A stretch of 64,000 nt of DNA, taken from the NCBI RefSeq assembly GCF_900113525.1, contig NZ_FOPP01000003.1, positions 310,001 through 374,000 on the forward strand. Reading direction: 5' to 3'. Source of the stretch: Pedobacter insulae. GTDB taxonomy: Bacteria; Bacteroidota; Bacteroidia; Sphingobacteriales; Sphingobacteriaceae. The translations under genes and the position numbers were made by a program. The notes beneath the pieces were generated by a model that had not been told where the DNA came from, searched no databases, and saw only the letters and a program-made list of their open reading frames with translations. This document shows positions 36,868 to 45,635 of the stretch, one piece after another (position 1 is the stretch's first letter; every line of letters begins with the position of its first letter).

Positions 36868-37452
36868 ATGGATGAATTATCGACTAAAGAAACCAAAAAG
36901 AAAGCCAATAAAGTTGCGATACGCTTTATAGTGTTGTTAGTTGGACTATACCTTTTATTTAGTCAGGGAAATCTATTTATGAACAGCGTCACAAGCGCTG
37001 GCAGTCGATACTATAACCCATACATTGCGGAATACTTTAATTATATCCAATGGATTAAATCTGCCCTGCTAATTCCCGCTACCTGGCTGATTAAACTCTT
37101 TGGGTTTTACGCCATTCATAACGAAATGGACATAATGGTAGTAGATGGCCCTTATTTACGGGTTAATTATTCTTGCGTAGGCTTGGGAGTGATGAGCTTT
37201 CTTACGGCTTTTATCATAGCCTTCCCGGCAAAATTAAAATCTAAGTTAAAATTGTTCGCAATTGGCATTGTGATGATATATGTGCTTAACGTTTTACGCA
37301 TTGCAGGTTTAGGTGTTTTACTTGGGTTTTTCCAATCGCAACGGAGTAATTTTACCTATCACCATGAGATATTTAATGTGATCGTTTACCTATGTGTCTT
37401 CGCACTCCTTTATTTTTGGATCAAGAAAAACACCGCAATCAATAAATCTTAA
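36868..37452 (+). CDS. Exosortase/archaeosortase family transpeptidase
   Basis: 194 aa integral membrane protein with about six hydrophobic segments. The exosortase catalytic set is visible: Cys103 in RVNYSCVGLGVMSF, Arg144 in LNVLRIAG and His165/His166 in FTYHHEIFN. Exosortases cleave a C-terminal signal (short motif, helix, basic end) after Sec export and are thought to join the protein to a surface glycan. Its length is short for the family but normal for Bacteroidota types; I recall a Sphingobacteriia class named XrtY. It is encoded in the EPS operon, between a GT2 and a carbamoyltransferase. Its likely substrates are the five small proteins at 8783-11412 and 62057-62434. Confidence 0.92.
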   Translation: MDELSTKETKKKANKVAIRFIVLLVGLYLLFSQGNLFMNSVTSAGSRYYNPYIAEYFNYIQWIKSALLIPATWLIKLFGFYAIHNEMDIMVVDGPYLRVNYSCVGLGVMSFLTAFIIAFPAKLKSKLKLFAIGIVMIYVLNVLRIAGLGVLLGFFQSQRSNFTYHHEIFNVIVYLCVFALLYFWIKKNTAINKS

Positions 37453-37463
37453 TTAGACTACCA

Positions 37464-39176
37464 ATGTATATACTGGGAATTAATGCCTACCATGGAGATT
37501 CGTCTGCCTGCATTTATCAAGACGGAAATTTAATAGCTGCAACCGAAGAAGAAAGATTTCGCCGAATTAAACACTGGGCTGGTTTTCCTTCTCAAGCCAT
37601 AGCATTTTGCTTAAAAGAAGCTGGAATTTCTATGCAGGAGGTTGATTATATTGCAATTTCTAGAGATCCGAAAGCCAACTTTCAGAAGAAAGTATTGACA
37701 GCCATCAAAAACAAGTTAAGTATCTCCAATATCATCAACCGTGTTAAAAACTTAAAAAAAGCCTCTTCCATAGAAGATGAATTTACAGAACACTTTGGTT
37801 CCTTTAAGGCACAAATTGTGAATGTGGAACATCATAGAAGTCATTTAGCTAGTGCTTTTTTTGCCTCTCCATTTGAAAAATCAGCATTGATTTCGATTGA
37901 TGGGATGGGCGATTTTACCAGCACTATGAGAGGAACTGGGAATGCAAATGAAATTACGGTAATGGATACGGTCTCTTATCCGCATTCTATCGGGATATTT
38001 TATACGGTATTTACGCAGTGGCTTGGCTTCCCTCATTACGGTGATGAATATAAAGTAATGGGGCTTGCCCCATATGGTAAACCTAAGTATGTAGACAAGC
38101 TTAGAGATGTATTGATATTTAAAGACAATGGGCTTTTCGAACTTAACCTTACTTATTTCAATCATCCCCAAAAAGGCGTAAATATGGTTTGGGAAGGTGG
38201 TATCCCTGCAATGGATAGCTTGTTTACGGAGAAATTAGTAGCAGCGTTTGGACCGGTACGCCAGAAAGAGGAAAAACTGACCGACTACCATTTTGATATG
38301 GCAGCCTCTGTACAGCGTATTACGGAAGAGGTGATTTTTCATATGCTCAACGCATTGCATCAAGAAACAGGGCTCGATTCGGTGTGTATTGCTGGAGGAG
38401 TAGCGCAAAACTCTGTTGCCAATGGAAAAATTCTTCAAAATACACCCTTTAAAAAATTGTATATCCCACCCGCAGGTCACGATGCAGGTACCGCGATTGG
38501 AGCTGCGCTCTGGGTGTATAACCAAGTGCTTAAACAGCCAAGAACAAAACCTATGCTACATGGTTATTTTGGAAGTAGGTTTACTAATGATGAAATAGAG
38601 GCCACTTTAAAAGAAAGCGCCGTCAACTACCAAAAACTTAACGATGACGAGCTATATGATACGGTAACAAACTGCTTAATTAACGGGGGTGTTGTGGGTT
38701 GGTTCCAAGGAAGGGCAGAGTTCGGCCCAAGAGCACTCGGTCACCGTTCGATTATTGCGGATCCTCGCAGGACAGATGCAAAAGAAATTTTGAATACCAA
38801 AATAAAACGTCGCGAGTCTTTCAGGCCGTTTGCGCCCTCTATTTTAATGGACCATACGGCTGATTATTTTGAACTGGTGGATGACGTTCCCTTTATGGAG
38901 AAAGTATTTATCATTAAAGAAGAGAAAAGAGCAGAAATTCCAGCAGTTACACATGTTGATGGAACCGGGAGACTACAAACGGTTGATCAAAAAGTTGAAC
39001 CTAGGTACCATGCCTTGATCAAAGCTTTTTATGATAAAACCAGCGTACCCATTTTACTCAATACCTCGTTCAATGAAAATGAGCCCATTGTAAATACACC
39101 CGAAGAAGCAATAGCCTGCTTTTTACGCACGCAAATGGATATGTTGGTAATGGAGAATATTGTGCTGACTAGGTAA
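37464..39176 (+). CDS. Carbamoyltransferase (NodU/CmcH family)
   Basis: 570 aa. The N-terminal Kae1/TsaD-like domain has ILGINAYHGDSSACIYQDG, EEERFRRIKH, NVEHHRSHLASAFFASPF and SIDGMGDFTS; AGGVAQNSVANGKI binds nucleotide. The C-terminal YrdC-like half has GPRALGHRSIIADPR and LLNTSFNENEPIV. Family members transfer a carbamoyl group to a sugar or secondary metabolite hydroxyl. Here a carbamoylated sugar of the EPS is likely. It is the last gene of the operon; a dispersed repeat follows, and no rho-independent terminator is evident. Confidence 0.93.
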   Translation: MYILGINAYHGDSSACIYQDGNLIAATEEERFRRIKHWAGFPSQAIAFCLKEAGISMQEVDYIAISRDPKANFQKKVLTAIKNKLSISNIINRVKNLKKASSIEDEFTEHFGSFKAQIVNVEHHRSHLASAFFASPFEKSALISIDGMGDFTSTMRGTGNANEITVMDTVSYPHSIGIFYTVFTQWLGFPHYGDEYKVMGLAPYGKPKYVDKLRDVLIFKDNGLFELNLTYFNHPQKGVNMVWEGGIPAMDSLFTEKLVAAFGPVRQKEEKLTDYHFDMAASVQRITEEVIFHMLNALHQETGLDSVCIAGGVAQNSVANGKILQNTPFKKLYIPPAGHDAGTAIGAALWVYNQVLKQPRTKPMLHGYFGSRFTNDEIEATLKESAVNYQKLNDDELYDTVTNCLINGGVVGWFQGRAEFGPRALGHRSIIADPRRTDAKEILNTKIKRRESFRPFAPSILMDHTADYFELVDDVPFMEKVFIIKEEKRAEIPAVTHVDGTGRLQTVDQKVEPRYHALIKAFYDKTSVPILLNTSFNENEPIVNTPEEAIACFLRTQMDMLVMENIVLTR

Positions 39177-39177
39177 G

Positions 39178-39251
39178 CGTTGCGAGTAGAGATCCGTCAT
39201 TGCGAAGTACAGATCCGTCATTGCGAGGAGACGAAGTCGACGAAGCAATCT
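39178..39251. repeat. Dispersed repeat, copy 3 (head tripled, no inverted arm)
   Basis: TTGCGAGTAGAGATCC, GTCATTGCGAAGTACAGATCC and GTCATTGCGAGGAGACGAAG are successive head units, ending in CGACGAAGCAATCT. It lies between two convergent genes, and its last bases are the stop codon of obgE (CTA on the plus strand, 39250-39252). Confidence 0.9.
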
Positions 39252-40245
39252 AGTCGTTGATCGCTTTCCAAAGCATATCCTTTAATTCGGTTATACCTTG
39301 TTGAGCTACAGATGATATAAAAATAGCAGGAACTTGCGGAAGTTCCTTTTTCATTTCTTCCTTCAGTTCTTCGTCAAGCATATCTGCTTTGGTAACAGCC
39401 AGCAAATGGGGCTTTTGCATTAACTCTGAGTTATATTGCTGTAGTTCATTCTTAAGAATTTCATATTCTTCCTTAATACTTCTACTGGTATCAGCAGGAA
39501 CCATAAAAAGTAAAACAGAATTGCGCTCAATATGACGTAAAAATCTAAATCCTAATCCTTTGCCTTTTGATGCGCCTTCGATAATACCGGGGATATCTGC
39601 CATTACGAAAGATTTTCCTCCTCTGTAGGAAACAATTCCAAGGTTAGGCACCAAAGTAGTAAAAGGATAATCGGCTATTTCTGGCTTCGCTGCAGATAAA
39701 ACAGATAAAAGCGTTGATTTACCCGCATTGGGAAATCCAACTAAACCTACATCAGCTAATACCTTTAATTCTAAAACCATCCACTCCTCTTTTCCTGGTT
39801 CACCGGGTTGTGCAAAACGGGGAGTTTGTAGTGTAGGCGTTTTAAAATGCCAATTCCCTAAGCCCCCGCGACCACCGGCGGTGAGGATTTTCGTTTCCCC
39901 ATCTTCCGTAATCTCAAATAGCACCTCGCCCGTTTCAGCATCTCGGGCAATCGTACCCAATGGGACTTCTAGAATTTCATCGGCACCTGTTTTACCTGTT
40001 TTCTGACTACTTCCACCACTCATGCCATCTTCAGCAATAATGTGCTTTCGGTATTTTAAGTGAAGTAAAGTCCAGAATTGAGCATTTCCCTTCAAGATGA
40101 TATGTCCACCCCTGCCTCCATCACCACCATCAGGTCCCCCTGTTGAAGTAAGTTTGTCGCGATGCAAATGTGCAGATCCGGCTCCGCCTTTACCAGAACG
40201 GCAGCATATTTTTACATAATCTACAAAATTTGAACCTTGCGACAT
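39250..40245 (-). CDS. obgE: Obg family GTPase ObgE/CgtA
   Basis: Ribosome-assembly GTPase, 331 aa. I set the start at ATG 40243-40245 ([21 protein letters not shown]), because the longer frame adds 14 unrelated residues. The glycine-rich Obg domain (about 1-158: [24 protein letters not shown]) is followed by the G domain with G1 [11 protein letters not shown], switch [11 protein letters not shown] and VTKAD as NKxD equivalent. It has no C-terminal OCT extension. Its stop codon lies in the dispersed repeat. It starts 17 nt after adk ends. Confidence 0.96.
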   Translation of the reverse strand: MSQGSNFVDYVKICCRSGKGGAGSAHLHRDKLTSTGGPDGGDGGRGGHIILKGNAQFWTLLHLKYRKHIIAEDGMSGGSSQKTGKTGADEILEVPLGTIARDAETGEVLFEITEDGETKILTAGGRGGLGNWHFKTPTLQTPRFAQPGEPGKEEWMVLELKVLADVGLVGFPNAGKSTLLSVLSAAKPEIADYPFTTLVPNLGIVSYRGGKSFVMADIPGIIEGASKGKGLGFRFLRHIERNSVLLFMVPADTSRSIKEEYEILKNELQQYNSELMQKPHLLAVTKADMLDEELKEEMKKELPQVPAIFISSVAQQGITELKDMLWKAIND

Positions 40246-40262
40246 CTCGGTGGGAAAGTGAA

Positions 40263-40832
40263 TTAATATTGATCGATAACAGCACACAATTCATTAAAAA
40301 TACCGTCAATTTCGCCGATACCATTAATTTTTGTAAGCTTATTTTGTGCTTCGTAGTAAGGTAAAACTAAAACGATCTTGTTAAAATATTCCTCAATACG
40401 TTTTTGAGATTTCTCTGCCTGATCATCTAATCTGCCAGTTTCTTTCTGACGCAATGCCACACGTTTAACCAACTCCTCCTTATCTACATCTAATGCGATT
40501 ACACCAGTAATTTGGCTCCCTTTTCCTGCTAAAAATTGGTCAAGTTCAGCAGCTTGTGGTATAGTTCTTGGAAAACCATCGAATACAAATCCTTTTGCAT
40601 CTGGATTTTTATCAATTTCTTCCTCTAACATATCGATCGTAATCTTGTCTGGAACCAATTCTCCATTAGCAATTAATTTACTAACTTTTTTACCTAAAGC
40701 AGTTTGATCTTTAATGTGTGCTCTGAAAAGGTCTCCAGTAGAAATATGTACCAACTGATACTTATTAATCAGTTTTTCAGATTGGGTGCCTTTACCTGCA
40801 CCCGGAGGGCCAAAGAGAACTAAATTCAGCAT
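40263..40832 (-). CDS. adk: Adenylate kinase
   Basis: Converts AMP and ATP into two ADP. 189 aa from ATG 40830-40832 ([21 protein letters not shown]), chosen because the P-loop must be at the N-terminus; an upstream ATG would add 23 residues. [14 protein letters not shown] and RLDDQAEK are conserved. It is the short form, lacking the zinc/LID insert. Forms an operon with obgE. Confidence 0.96.
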   Translation of the reverse strand: MLNLVLFGPPGAGKGTQSEKLINKYQLVHISTGDLFRAHIKDQTALGKKVSKLIANGELVPDKITIDMLEEEIDKNPDAKGFVFDGFPRTIPQAAELDQFLAGKGSQITGVIALDVDKEELVKRVALRQKETGRLDDQAEKSQKRIEEYFNKIVLVLPYYEAQNKLTKINGIGEIDGIFNELCAVIDQY

Positions 40833-40936
40833 TTGTCTTTCTTTATGGTGAATCGTCTTCAATTTTATTTGAAAACATTTAATTGATAATAAAGGCAGCA
40901 ATTTATCGAGTAAACAGCCTTGCCCTTTAAAAGTTG

Positions 40937-40944
40937 CAAATATA
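40937..40944 (-). promoter_or_regulatory. Possible -7 box of the adk-obgE promoter
   Basis: Minus strand TATATTTG matches the Bacteroidota -7 element TAnnTTTG and lies about 105 nt before the adk start. No TTG is visible at the -33 spacing, so support is partial. Confidence 0.3.
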
Positions 40945-41006
40945 TAATTTAATTAGCTTATTGGGCTAAATTTTCTAAAAATGATAATGATTTAAGCGTT
41001 TTACGC

Positions 41007-41034
41007 AAAAAGCCTTAGATTTCTCTAAGGCTTT
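41007..41034 (-). terminator. Terminator after tRNA-Arg
   Basis: AAAAGCCTTAGA and TCTAAGGCTTTT pair over a four-base loop, followed on the minus strand by TTTTTGCG. It begins 9 nt after the tRNA 3' end. Confidence 0.85.
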
Positions 41035-41042
41035 TGTTTCTG

Positions 41043-41116
41043 TGCACTTGTAGGGATTCGAACCCCAAACCTTCTCATCCGTAGTGAGATGCTCTATCCA
41101 GTTGAGCTACAAATGC
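41043..41116 (-). tRNA. tRNA-Arg (anticodon ACG)
   Basis: 74 nt cloverleaf on the minus strand. The acceptor stem GCATTTG/CAAGTGC has discriminator A, the D arm is GCTC...GAGC, and the anticodon stem CTCAC/TGAG surrounds loop CTACGGA with anticodon ACG. The T arm has GGTTCGAATCC. CCA is not encoded. ACG (edited to ICG) reads CGU, CGC and CGA. Confidence 0.95.
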
Positions 41117-41142
41117 AAACATTCCGTATGATTAACGGATTG

Positions 41143-41173
41143 CAAAAGTAATGCTTGTTATTCAATTTAACAA
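41143..41173 (-). promoter_or_regulatory. Promoter of tRNA-Arg
   Basis: Minus strand -33 TTG (41171-41173), exactly 20 nt spacer, -7 TACTTTTG (41143-41150), an exact TAnnTTTG. It ends 26 nt before the tRNA. This is the clearest standard Bacteroidota promoter in the window. Confidence 0.75.
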
Positions 41174-41218
41174 TTTTTTTTAAAGAATAATTCGATTCTC
41201 ATACTGATGAGCAACACT

Positions 41219-41683
41219 CTATTCGCTTACAACCTTACGAATTGCTTCAAAATCAGGTAAATCCGTCGCAACCTCCAATACCTCGGCATAAGTAATTAAG
41301 CCATTTTCATCAATTACAAAAGCCGCTCTTTTAGAAACACCTTTTAAATTGAATACAAATTCTTCATAAAAAGCGCCATAAGCCTGTGAAATTTCTTTAT
41401 TAAAATCCGACAACAATGGAAACTGGTAAGATTGATCATCTTTAAATTTCGCCAGAGTAAAAGGCGAATCAACTGAGATAGCAATAACTGCCGCATTCAT
41501 CCCATCATAATAACCAAAACTATCTCTCATGGTACATAGTTGTGTAGTACAAGTGCCAGTAAATGCCATTGGGAAAAAATGAACGACTACCTGTTTCCCT
41601 TTATAATCATTTAAGGAAACTTCCTTTAATTCTGAATTGAATAATTTAAAATCTGGCGCTTTATCGCCTACTTGTAATGACAT
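41219..41683 (-). CDS. Peroxiredoxin (AhpC/TSA family, AhpE-like)
   Basis: 154 aa thiol peroxidase reducing hydroperoxides in the cytosol. The catalytic motif is P38-M-A-F-T42-G-T-C45, with a second Cys50 close by (TTQLC), as in atypical or Bcp-type enzymes. VGDKAPDFKLFN starts the thioredoxin fold. Single gene; tRNA-Arg lies downstream in the same direction. The 255 nt between its start and the next gene hold copy 4 of the dispersed repeat. Confidence 0.92.
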   Translation of the reverse strand: MSLQVGDKAPDFKLFNSELKEVSLNDYKGKQVVVHFFPMAFTGTCTTQLCTMRDSFGYYDGMNAAVIAISVDSPFTLAKFKDDQSYQFPLLSDFNKEISQAYGAFYEEFVFNLKGVSKRAAFVIDENGLITYAEVLEVATDLPDFEAIRKVVSE

Positions 41684-41782
41684 ATATTATTATTTTAGTT
41701 TAATTTAAATTTATTTTCAGTTGACCTTTTTCATCCACTGTCATCATGAGATAATAGCCCTGCATTGCCGGCCAATAACCGG

Positions 41783-41852
41783 TGATTGCGAGCGCAGCGA
41801 AGCAATCTTAAAGAAACGCATTAAGGAGATTGCTTCATACCTCGCAATGACG
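41783..41852. repeat. Palindromic dispersed repeat, copy 4
   Basis: Arms about 41783-41808 and 41827-41852, both with the GATTGC/GCAATC core, separated by an 18-nt spacer, longer than in copies 1 and 5. The left arm has the GAGCGCAGCGAAG variant seen in copy 2, the right arm TTCATACCTCG, so the arms have diverged. Confidence 0.85.
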
Positions 41853-41938
41853 ATAACTTTCTTCGAATTGAATTCCTCATCACGAACTTCCCGACTCTCA
41901 GACCCTACCCCCAAGACTAAACACTCGAGACGAAAGAA

Positions 41939-42847
41939 TCAGAACTTCTCACCAAGTTGTCGATCCAAAATCGCCAATCCCTCGTCAAAGCTATGCGGTT
42001 GATACTTTAAATCAGTCATAGCTTTGTCTAAAATAAAGCCAGTCCGGGCTGGCCGCTTTGCAGTCTGATTTAAAGTAGCCGCACTGATTTCATTGATCAA
42101 ACTTTTGTCTAAGCCCCAAAAATCGGCTACTTTTGCCACCAACTCGGAAATGCTCATCATATCTTTTCCCGAAGCATTATATACACCTTGGGCATCGTGC
42201 TCAACCGCCAGTAAACAACAGTCTGCCAAATCCTCTGCCAAAGTGGGCATTCTCCATTGGTCGTTCACAATGTTTAAAGGATTACCTTTCTCTAAAGCGC
42301 CTTTTGCCCAAAGTACAATGTTACTTCTGCTCATATCACTTACAATACCATAAACGATAATAGTACGCAGTATAGCCCATTTGCCGGTCGATTGCTTAAC
42401 TGCTTCTTCAGCCAACAATTTAGTCTCACCATAATAACTCAACGGATTGGGAGCCGCCTCTTCATCATACGGACCATCTTCCCCATCAAATATAAAATCG
42501 GTCGATAAATGAATTAAACGAACATTGAACTCCTCGCACACCGCAACCAAGGTAATTACTGCCGCAACATTTAGTTCAAAAGCTAACTCTTTTTGCTCTT
42601 CACAGGTATCTACATTGGTCATAGCAGCGGTGTGAATAATTGCATCAGGCCGATACTTTGAAACCACTGCCCTCACTTCTTCTGCATTGAGAATATCCAT
42701 CGTCACATAGGTATAACCTTCCTTAATCGGAAAACGATTCTCACCTTTTGCCGTAGCGATTAAGTTTATCCCACTTTCTTTTAAAACTTTTTCTGTTATT
42801 TTCTGTCCTAAAAGGCCGTTACTTCCTGTTACTAATATGGTTTTCAT
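41939..42847 (-). CDS. RmlD-like NAD(P)-dependent sugar reductase (dTDP-4-dehydrorhamnose reductase family)
   Basis: 302 aa extended SDR: MKTILVTGSNGLLGQKI, HTAAMTNVDTCEEQKELAFELNV, STDFIFDGEDGPYDE, and the YxxxK pair YYGETKLLAEE. This is the RmlD substrate-binding family, which makes dTDP-L-rhamnose or related sugars. No rmlABC genes are nearby, so it may serve EPS synthesis or another reduction. Name kept at family level. Confidence 0.85.
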   Translation of the reverse strand: MKTILVTGSNGLLGQKITEKVLKESGINLIATAKGENRFPIKEGYTYVTMDILNAEEVRAVVSKYRPDAIIHTAAMTNVDTCEEQKELAFELNVAAVITLVAVCEEFNVRLIHLSTDFIFDGEDGPYDEEAAPNPLSYYGETKLLAEEAVKQSTGKWAILRTIIVYGIVSDMSRSNIVLWAKGALEKGNPLNIVNDQWRMPTLAEDLADCCLLAVEHDAQGVYNASGKDMMSISELVAKVADFWGLDKSLINEISAATLNQTAKRPARTGFILDKAMTDLKYQPHSFDEGLAILDRQLGEKF

Positions 42848-42918
42848 TAAAAAAGGTTAAAATTATAAACATTCCACTTTACACTTGTAATAGCTTAACA
42901 AAGAAAGAAGAAAAAAAT

Positions 42919-42926
42919 CAAATTTA
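42919..42926 (-). promoter_or_regulatory. Possible -7 box of the RmlD-like gene
   Basis: Minus strand TAAATTTG matches TAnnTTTG exactly, 72 nt before the start codon. Where the -33 element should be, the 11-bp tandem repeat at 42938-42992 begins. Confidence 0.3.
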
Positions 42927-42937
42927 CGAACGAACCA

Positions 42938-42992
42938 CTTACCTAGTACTTACCTACTACTTACCTACTACTTACCTACTACTTAGCTACTA
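42938..42992. repeat. 11-bp tandem repeat, five copies (CTTACCTACTA)
   Basis: Units start at 42938, 42949, 42960, 42971 and 42982. The three middle copies are identical; the first has GTA, the last TTAGCTACTA. It lies in the 340-nt divergent gap between the RmlD-like gene and atpD. The remainder of the gap is AT-rich and holds the candidate atpD promoter. Confidence 0.93.
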
Positions 42993-43109
42993 CTTCATAA
43001 AGTGCTATAAAAAACTACGACTTACCCCGGGCAAATCAACTAAAAAACCCTATTCTCATAGCTGTTGAAAAATTTTTTATTTATATATAAAATATACATT
43101 GGAAAATCA

Positions 43110-43117
43110 TAACTTTG
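43110..43117 (+). promoter_or_regulatory. Possible -7 box of atpDC
   Basis: TAACTTTG matches TAnnTTTG exactly, 70 nt before the atpD ATG. No clear TTG at -33. Confidence is moderate because only one half is present. Confidence 0.4.
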
Positions 43118-43169
43118 CAGACCGAATTGCGGGCGCGTAAAAGCGTCTTTAACATTTTGATTTTTATAA

Positions 43170-44690
<1,521 letters not shown>

Positions 44691-44805
44691 TACCTAGTAG
44701 TTAGTACTTAGTATATAGATACCTATCTCTAGCCTAAGTACTATCTCATTAATTTATTTAGTTGATTAGTCTAAATACTAACTACTAAATACTAACTACT
44801 AAAAA
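44691..44805. repeat. TAGTA-rich repetitive spacer between atpD and atpC
   Basis: This 116-nt spacer has TAGTAGTTAGTACTTAGTA-like words on the left and two exact copies of a 14-nt unit, AAATACTAACTACT (44773-44786, 44787-44800), directly before the atpC ATG. The words resemble the reverse complement of the 11-bp repeat upstream of atpD (TAGTAGGTAAG). Confidence 0.8.
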
Positions 44806-44806
44806 A

Positions 44807-45052
44807 ATGACTTTAGAAATATTAACACCAGATAAAAAAGTTTTCGAAGGGGAAGTAACATCAGTTACGGTTCCTGGAACTTTGGGTTCTTTTCAAATTT
44901 TGAGAGGCCACGCTCCTATTATTTCCACTTTAGAAGATGGCCTTGTAATTATTAAAAGTGCTGCTGGCGAAGATACCTTTTCCATTAAAGGTGGTGTTGT
45001 AGAAGTATTAGATAATAAAATTATTGTCTTAGCTGAAGCGGTACTTGCATAG
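44807..45052 (+). CDS. atpC: F1 ATP synthase epsilon subunit (short form)
   Basis: 81 aa. Only the N-terminal beta-sandwich is present (MTLEILTPDKKVFEGEVTSVTVPGTLGSFQILRGHAPIISTLEDG); the C-terminal helical domain that inhibits ATP hydrolysis in other bacteria is missing. Short epsilon is common in Bacteroidota. A terminator follows. Confidence 0.95.
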   Translation: MTLEILTPDKKVFEGEVTSVTVPGTLGSFQILRGHAPIISTLEDGLVIIKSAAGEDTFSIKGGVVEVLDNKIIVLAEAVLA

Positions 45053-45073
45053 GTATATTTAAAACATTACATA

Positions 45074-45108
45074 AAAAAGGGCTGGTGTTTAAAACATCAG
45101 CCTTTTTT
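45074..45108 (+). terminator. Terminator after atpC
   Basis: GGCTGGTGTTT pairs with AAACATCAGCC (one G-T pair), flanked by A-run and T-run (CCTTTTTTTA). It is 20 nt after the atpC stop, and the A-run makes it potentially bidirectional. Confidence 0.88.
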
Positions 45109-45138
45109 TATGTCAAAACTTATTAAAACCTACAAAGT

Positions 45139-45279
45139 TTATTGCGATCGTGCTAACCCAACTTCGTAAGTCATTAACCCGGGTAATTTTTCAAATAATT
45201 TGAGAGACTTTCCAATTTTACGCCGAAAACGCTTCAAATATAATGCAAGCATAATAAGTATACCGAATACCCAAAACAT
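45139..45279 (-). CDS. Possible small membrane protein (hypothetical)
   Basis: 46 aa from ATG 45277-45279: one hydrophobic segment (MFWVFGILIMLALYL) followed by a very basic stretch (KRFRRKIGK). Two upstream in-frame starts (45303, 45378) would lengthen it. I do not recognise it and see no convincing promoter or ribosome binding site. It could be chance; it is listed because the gap between the atpC terminator and the ilv promoter otherwise holds nothing on the minus strand. Confidence 0.25.
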   Translation of the reverse strand: MFWVFGILIMLALYLKRFRRKIGKSLKLFEKLPGLMTYEVGLARSQ

Positions 45280-45395
45280 ATTTAGTCTACCATGAACTGA
45301 CATATATAGCGTATATTTTGAATATTTTAATATTAAATATCGAAAAAATAAAAATAACAGAATTAAATTTTTTTTCAATTATTTTTAGTTTACTA

Positions 45396-45426
45396 TTGAT
45401 AGTTTAATCAGCATGGACTAAATTGG
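45396..45426 (+). promoter_or_regulatory. Promoter of the ilv-leu operon
   Basis: TTG at 45396-45398, exactly 20 nt spacer, TAAATTGG at 45419-45426 (one mismatch to TAnnTTTG). It is 20 nt before the leader peptide start codon. Confidence 0.55.
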
Positions 45427-45445
45427 TTTTAACAAAAAACGATAA

Positions 45446-45565
45446 ATGAACCACCCAAGAATCATAACATTAAGTGTAACAAATAACGAAGCCAATATCG
45501 CTACGCTATATGTCATTCTTATTATTATTATTCTGCTGCTAAATAAGCAATACGGGTCGCTATAA
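45446..45565 (+). CDS. Branched-chain amino acid attenuator leader peptide (39 aa)
   Basis: I read this short frame directly: ATG at 45446, stop TAA at 45563-45565. The peptide has a run of ten branched-chain residues VILIIIILLL encoded at 45512-45541. Val, Ile and Leu are the three end products of the operon that follows. It sits between a promoter and a strong terminator hairpin, 70 nt before ilvE. This is the classic form of ribosome-mediated attenuation: scarcity of charged tRNA for Ile, Leu or Val stalls the ribosome on the run. Confidence 0.85.
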   Translation: MNHPRIITLSVTNNEANIATLYVILIIIILLLNKQYGSL

Positions 45566-45623
45566 AATGAATTTTAATACTCAAATTACCTAAAGCGTCC
45601 CGATTACTCGGGACGCTTTTTTT
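45553..45623 (+). promoter_or_regulatory. ilv attenuator: antiterminator segment and terminator hairpin
   Basis: The terminator is AAAGCGTCCCGA (45592-45603), loop TTAC, TCGGGACGCTTT (45608-45619), a perfect 12-bp stem with a T-run to 45623. Upstream, CGGGTCGCT (45553-45561) can pair with AGCGTCCCG (45594-45602) in eight of nine positions, which would break the terminator. That upstream segment overlaps the last leader codons, so a ribosome reaching the stop codon masks it (terminator forms), while one stalled on the Val/Ile/Leu run leaves it free. Confidence 0.82.
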
Positions 45624-45635
45624 AAATAAAACAAA

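Noticed and set aside
41721..42002. 93-aa frame between the peroxiredoxin and the RmlD-like gene
   Set aside because: It crosses repeat copy 4 and the 3' end of the RmlD-like gene; no family resemblance.
42938..42992. Possible CRISPR-like array
   Set aside because: The units are 11 bp and contiguous without spacers, and no cas genes are in the window.
45566..45635. Riboswitch or T-box before ilvE
   Set aside because: The leader peptide, antiterminator and terminator account for the region; no T-box sequence (AGGGUGGNACCGCG-like) was seen.
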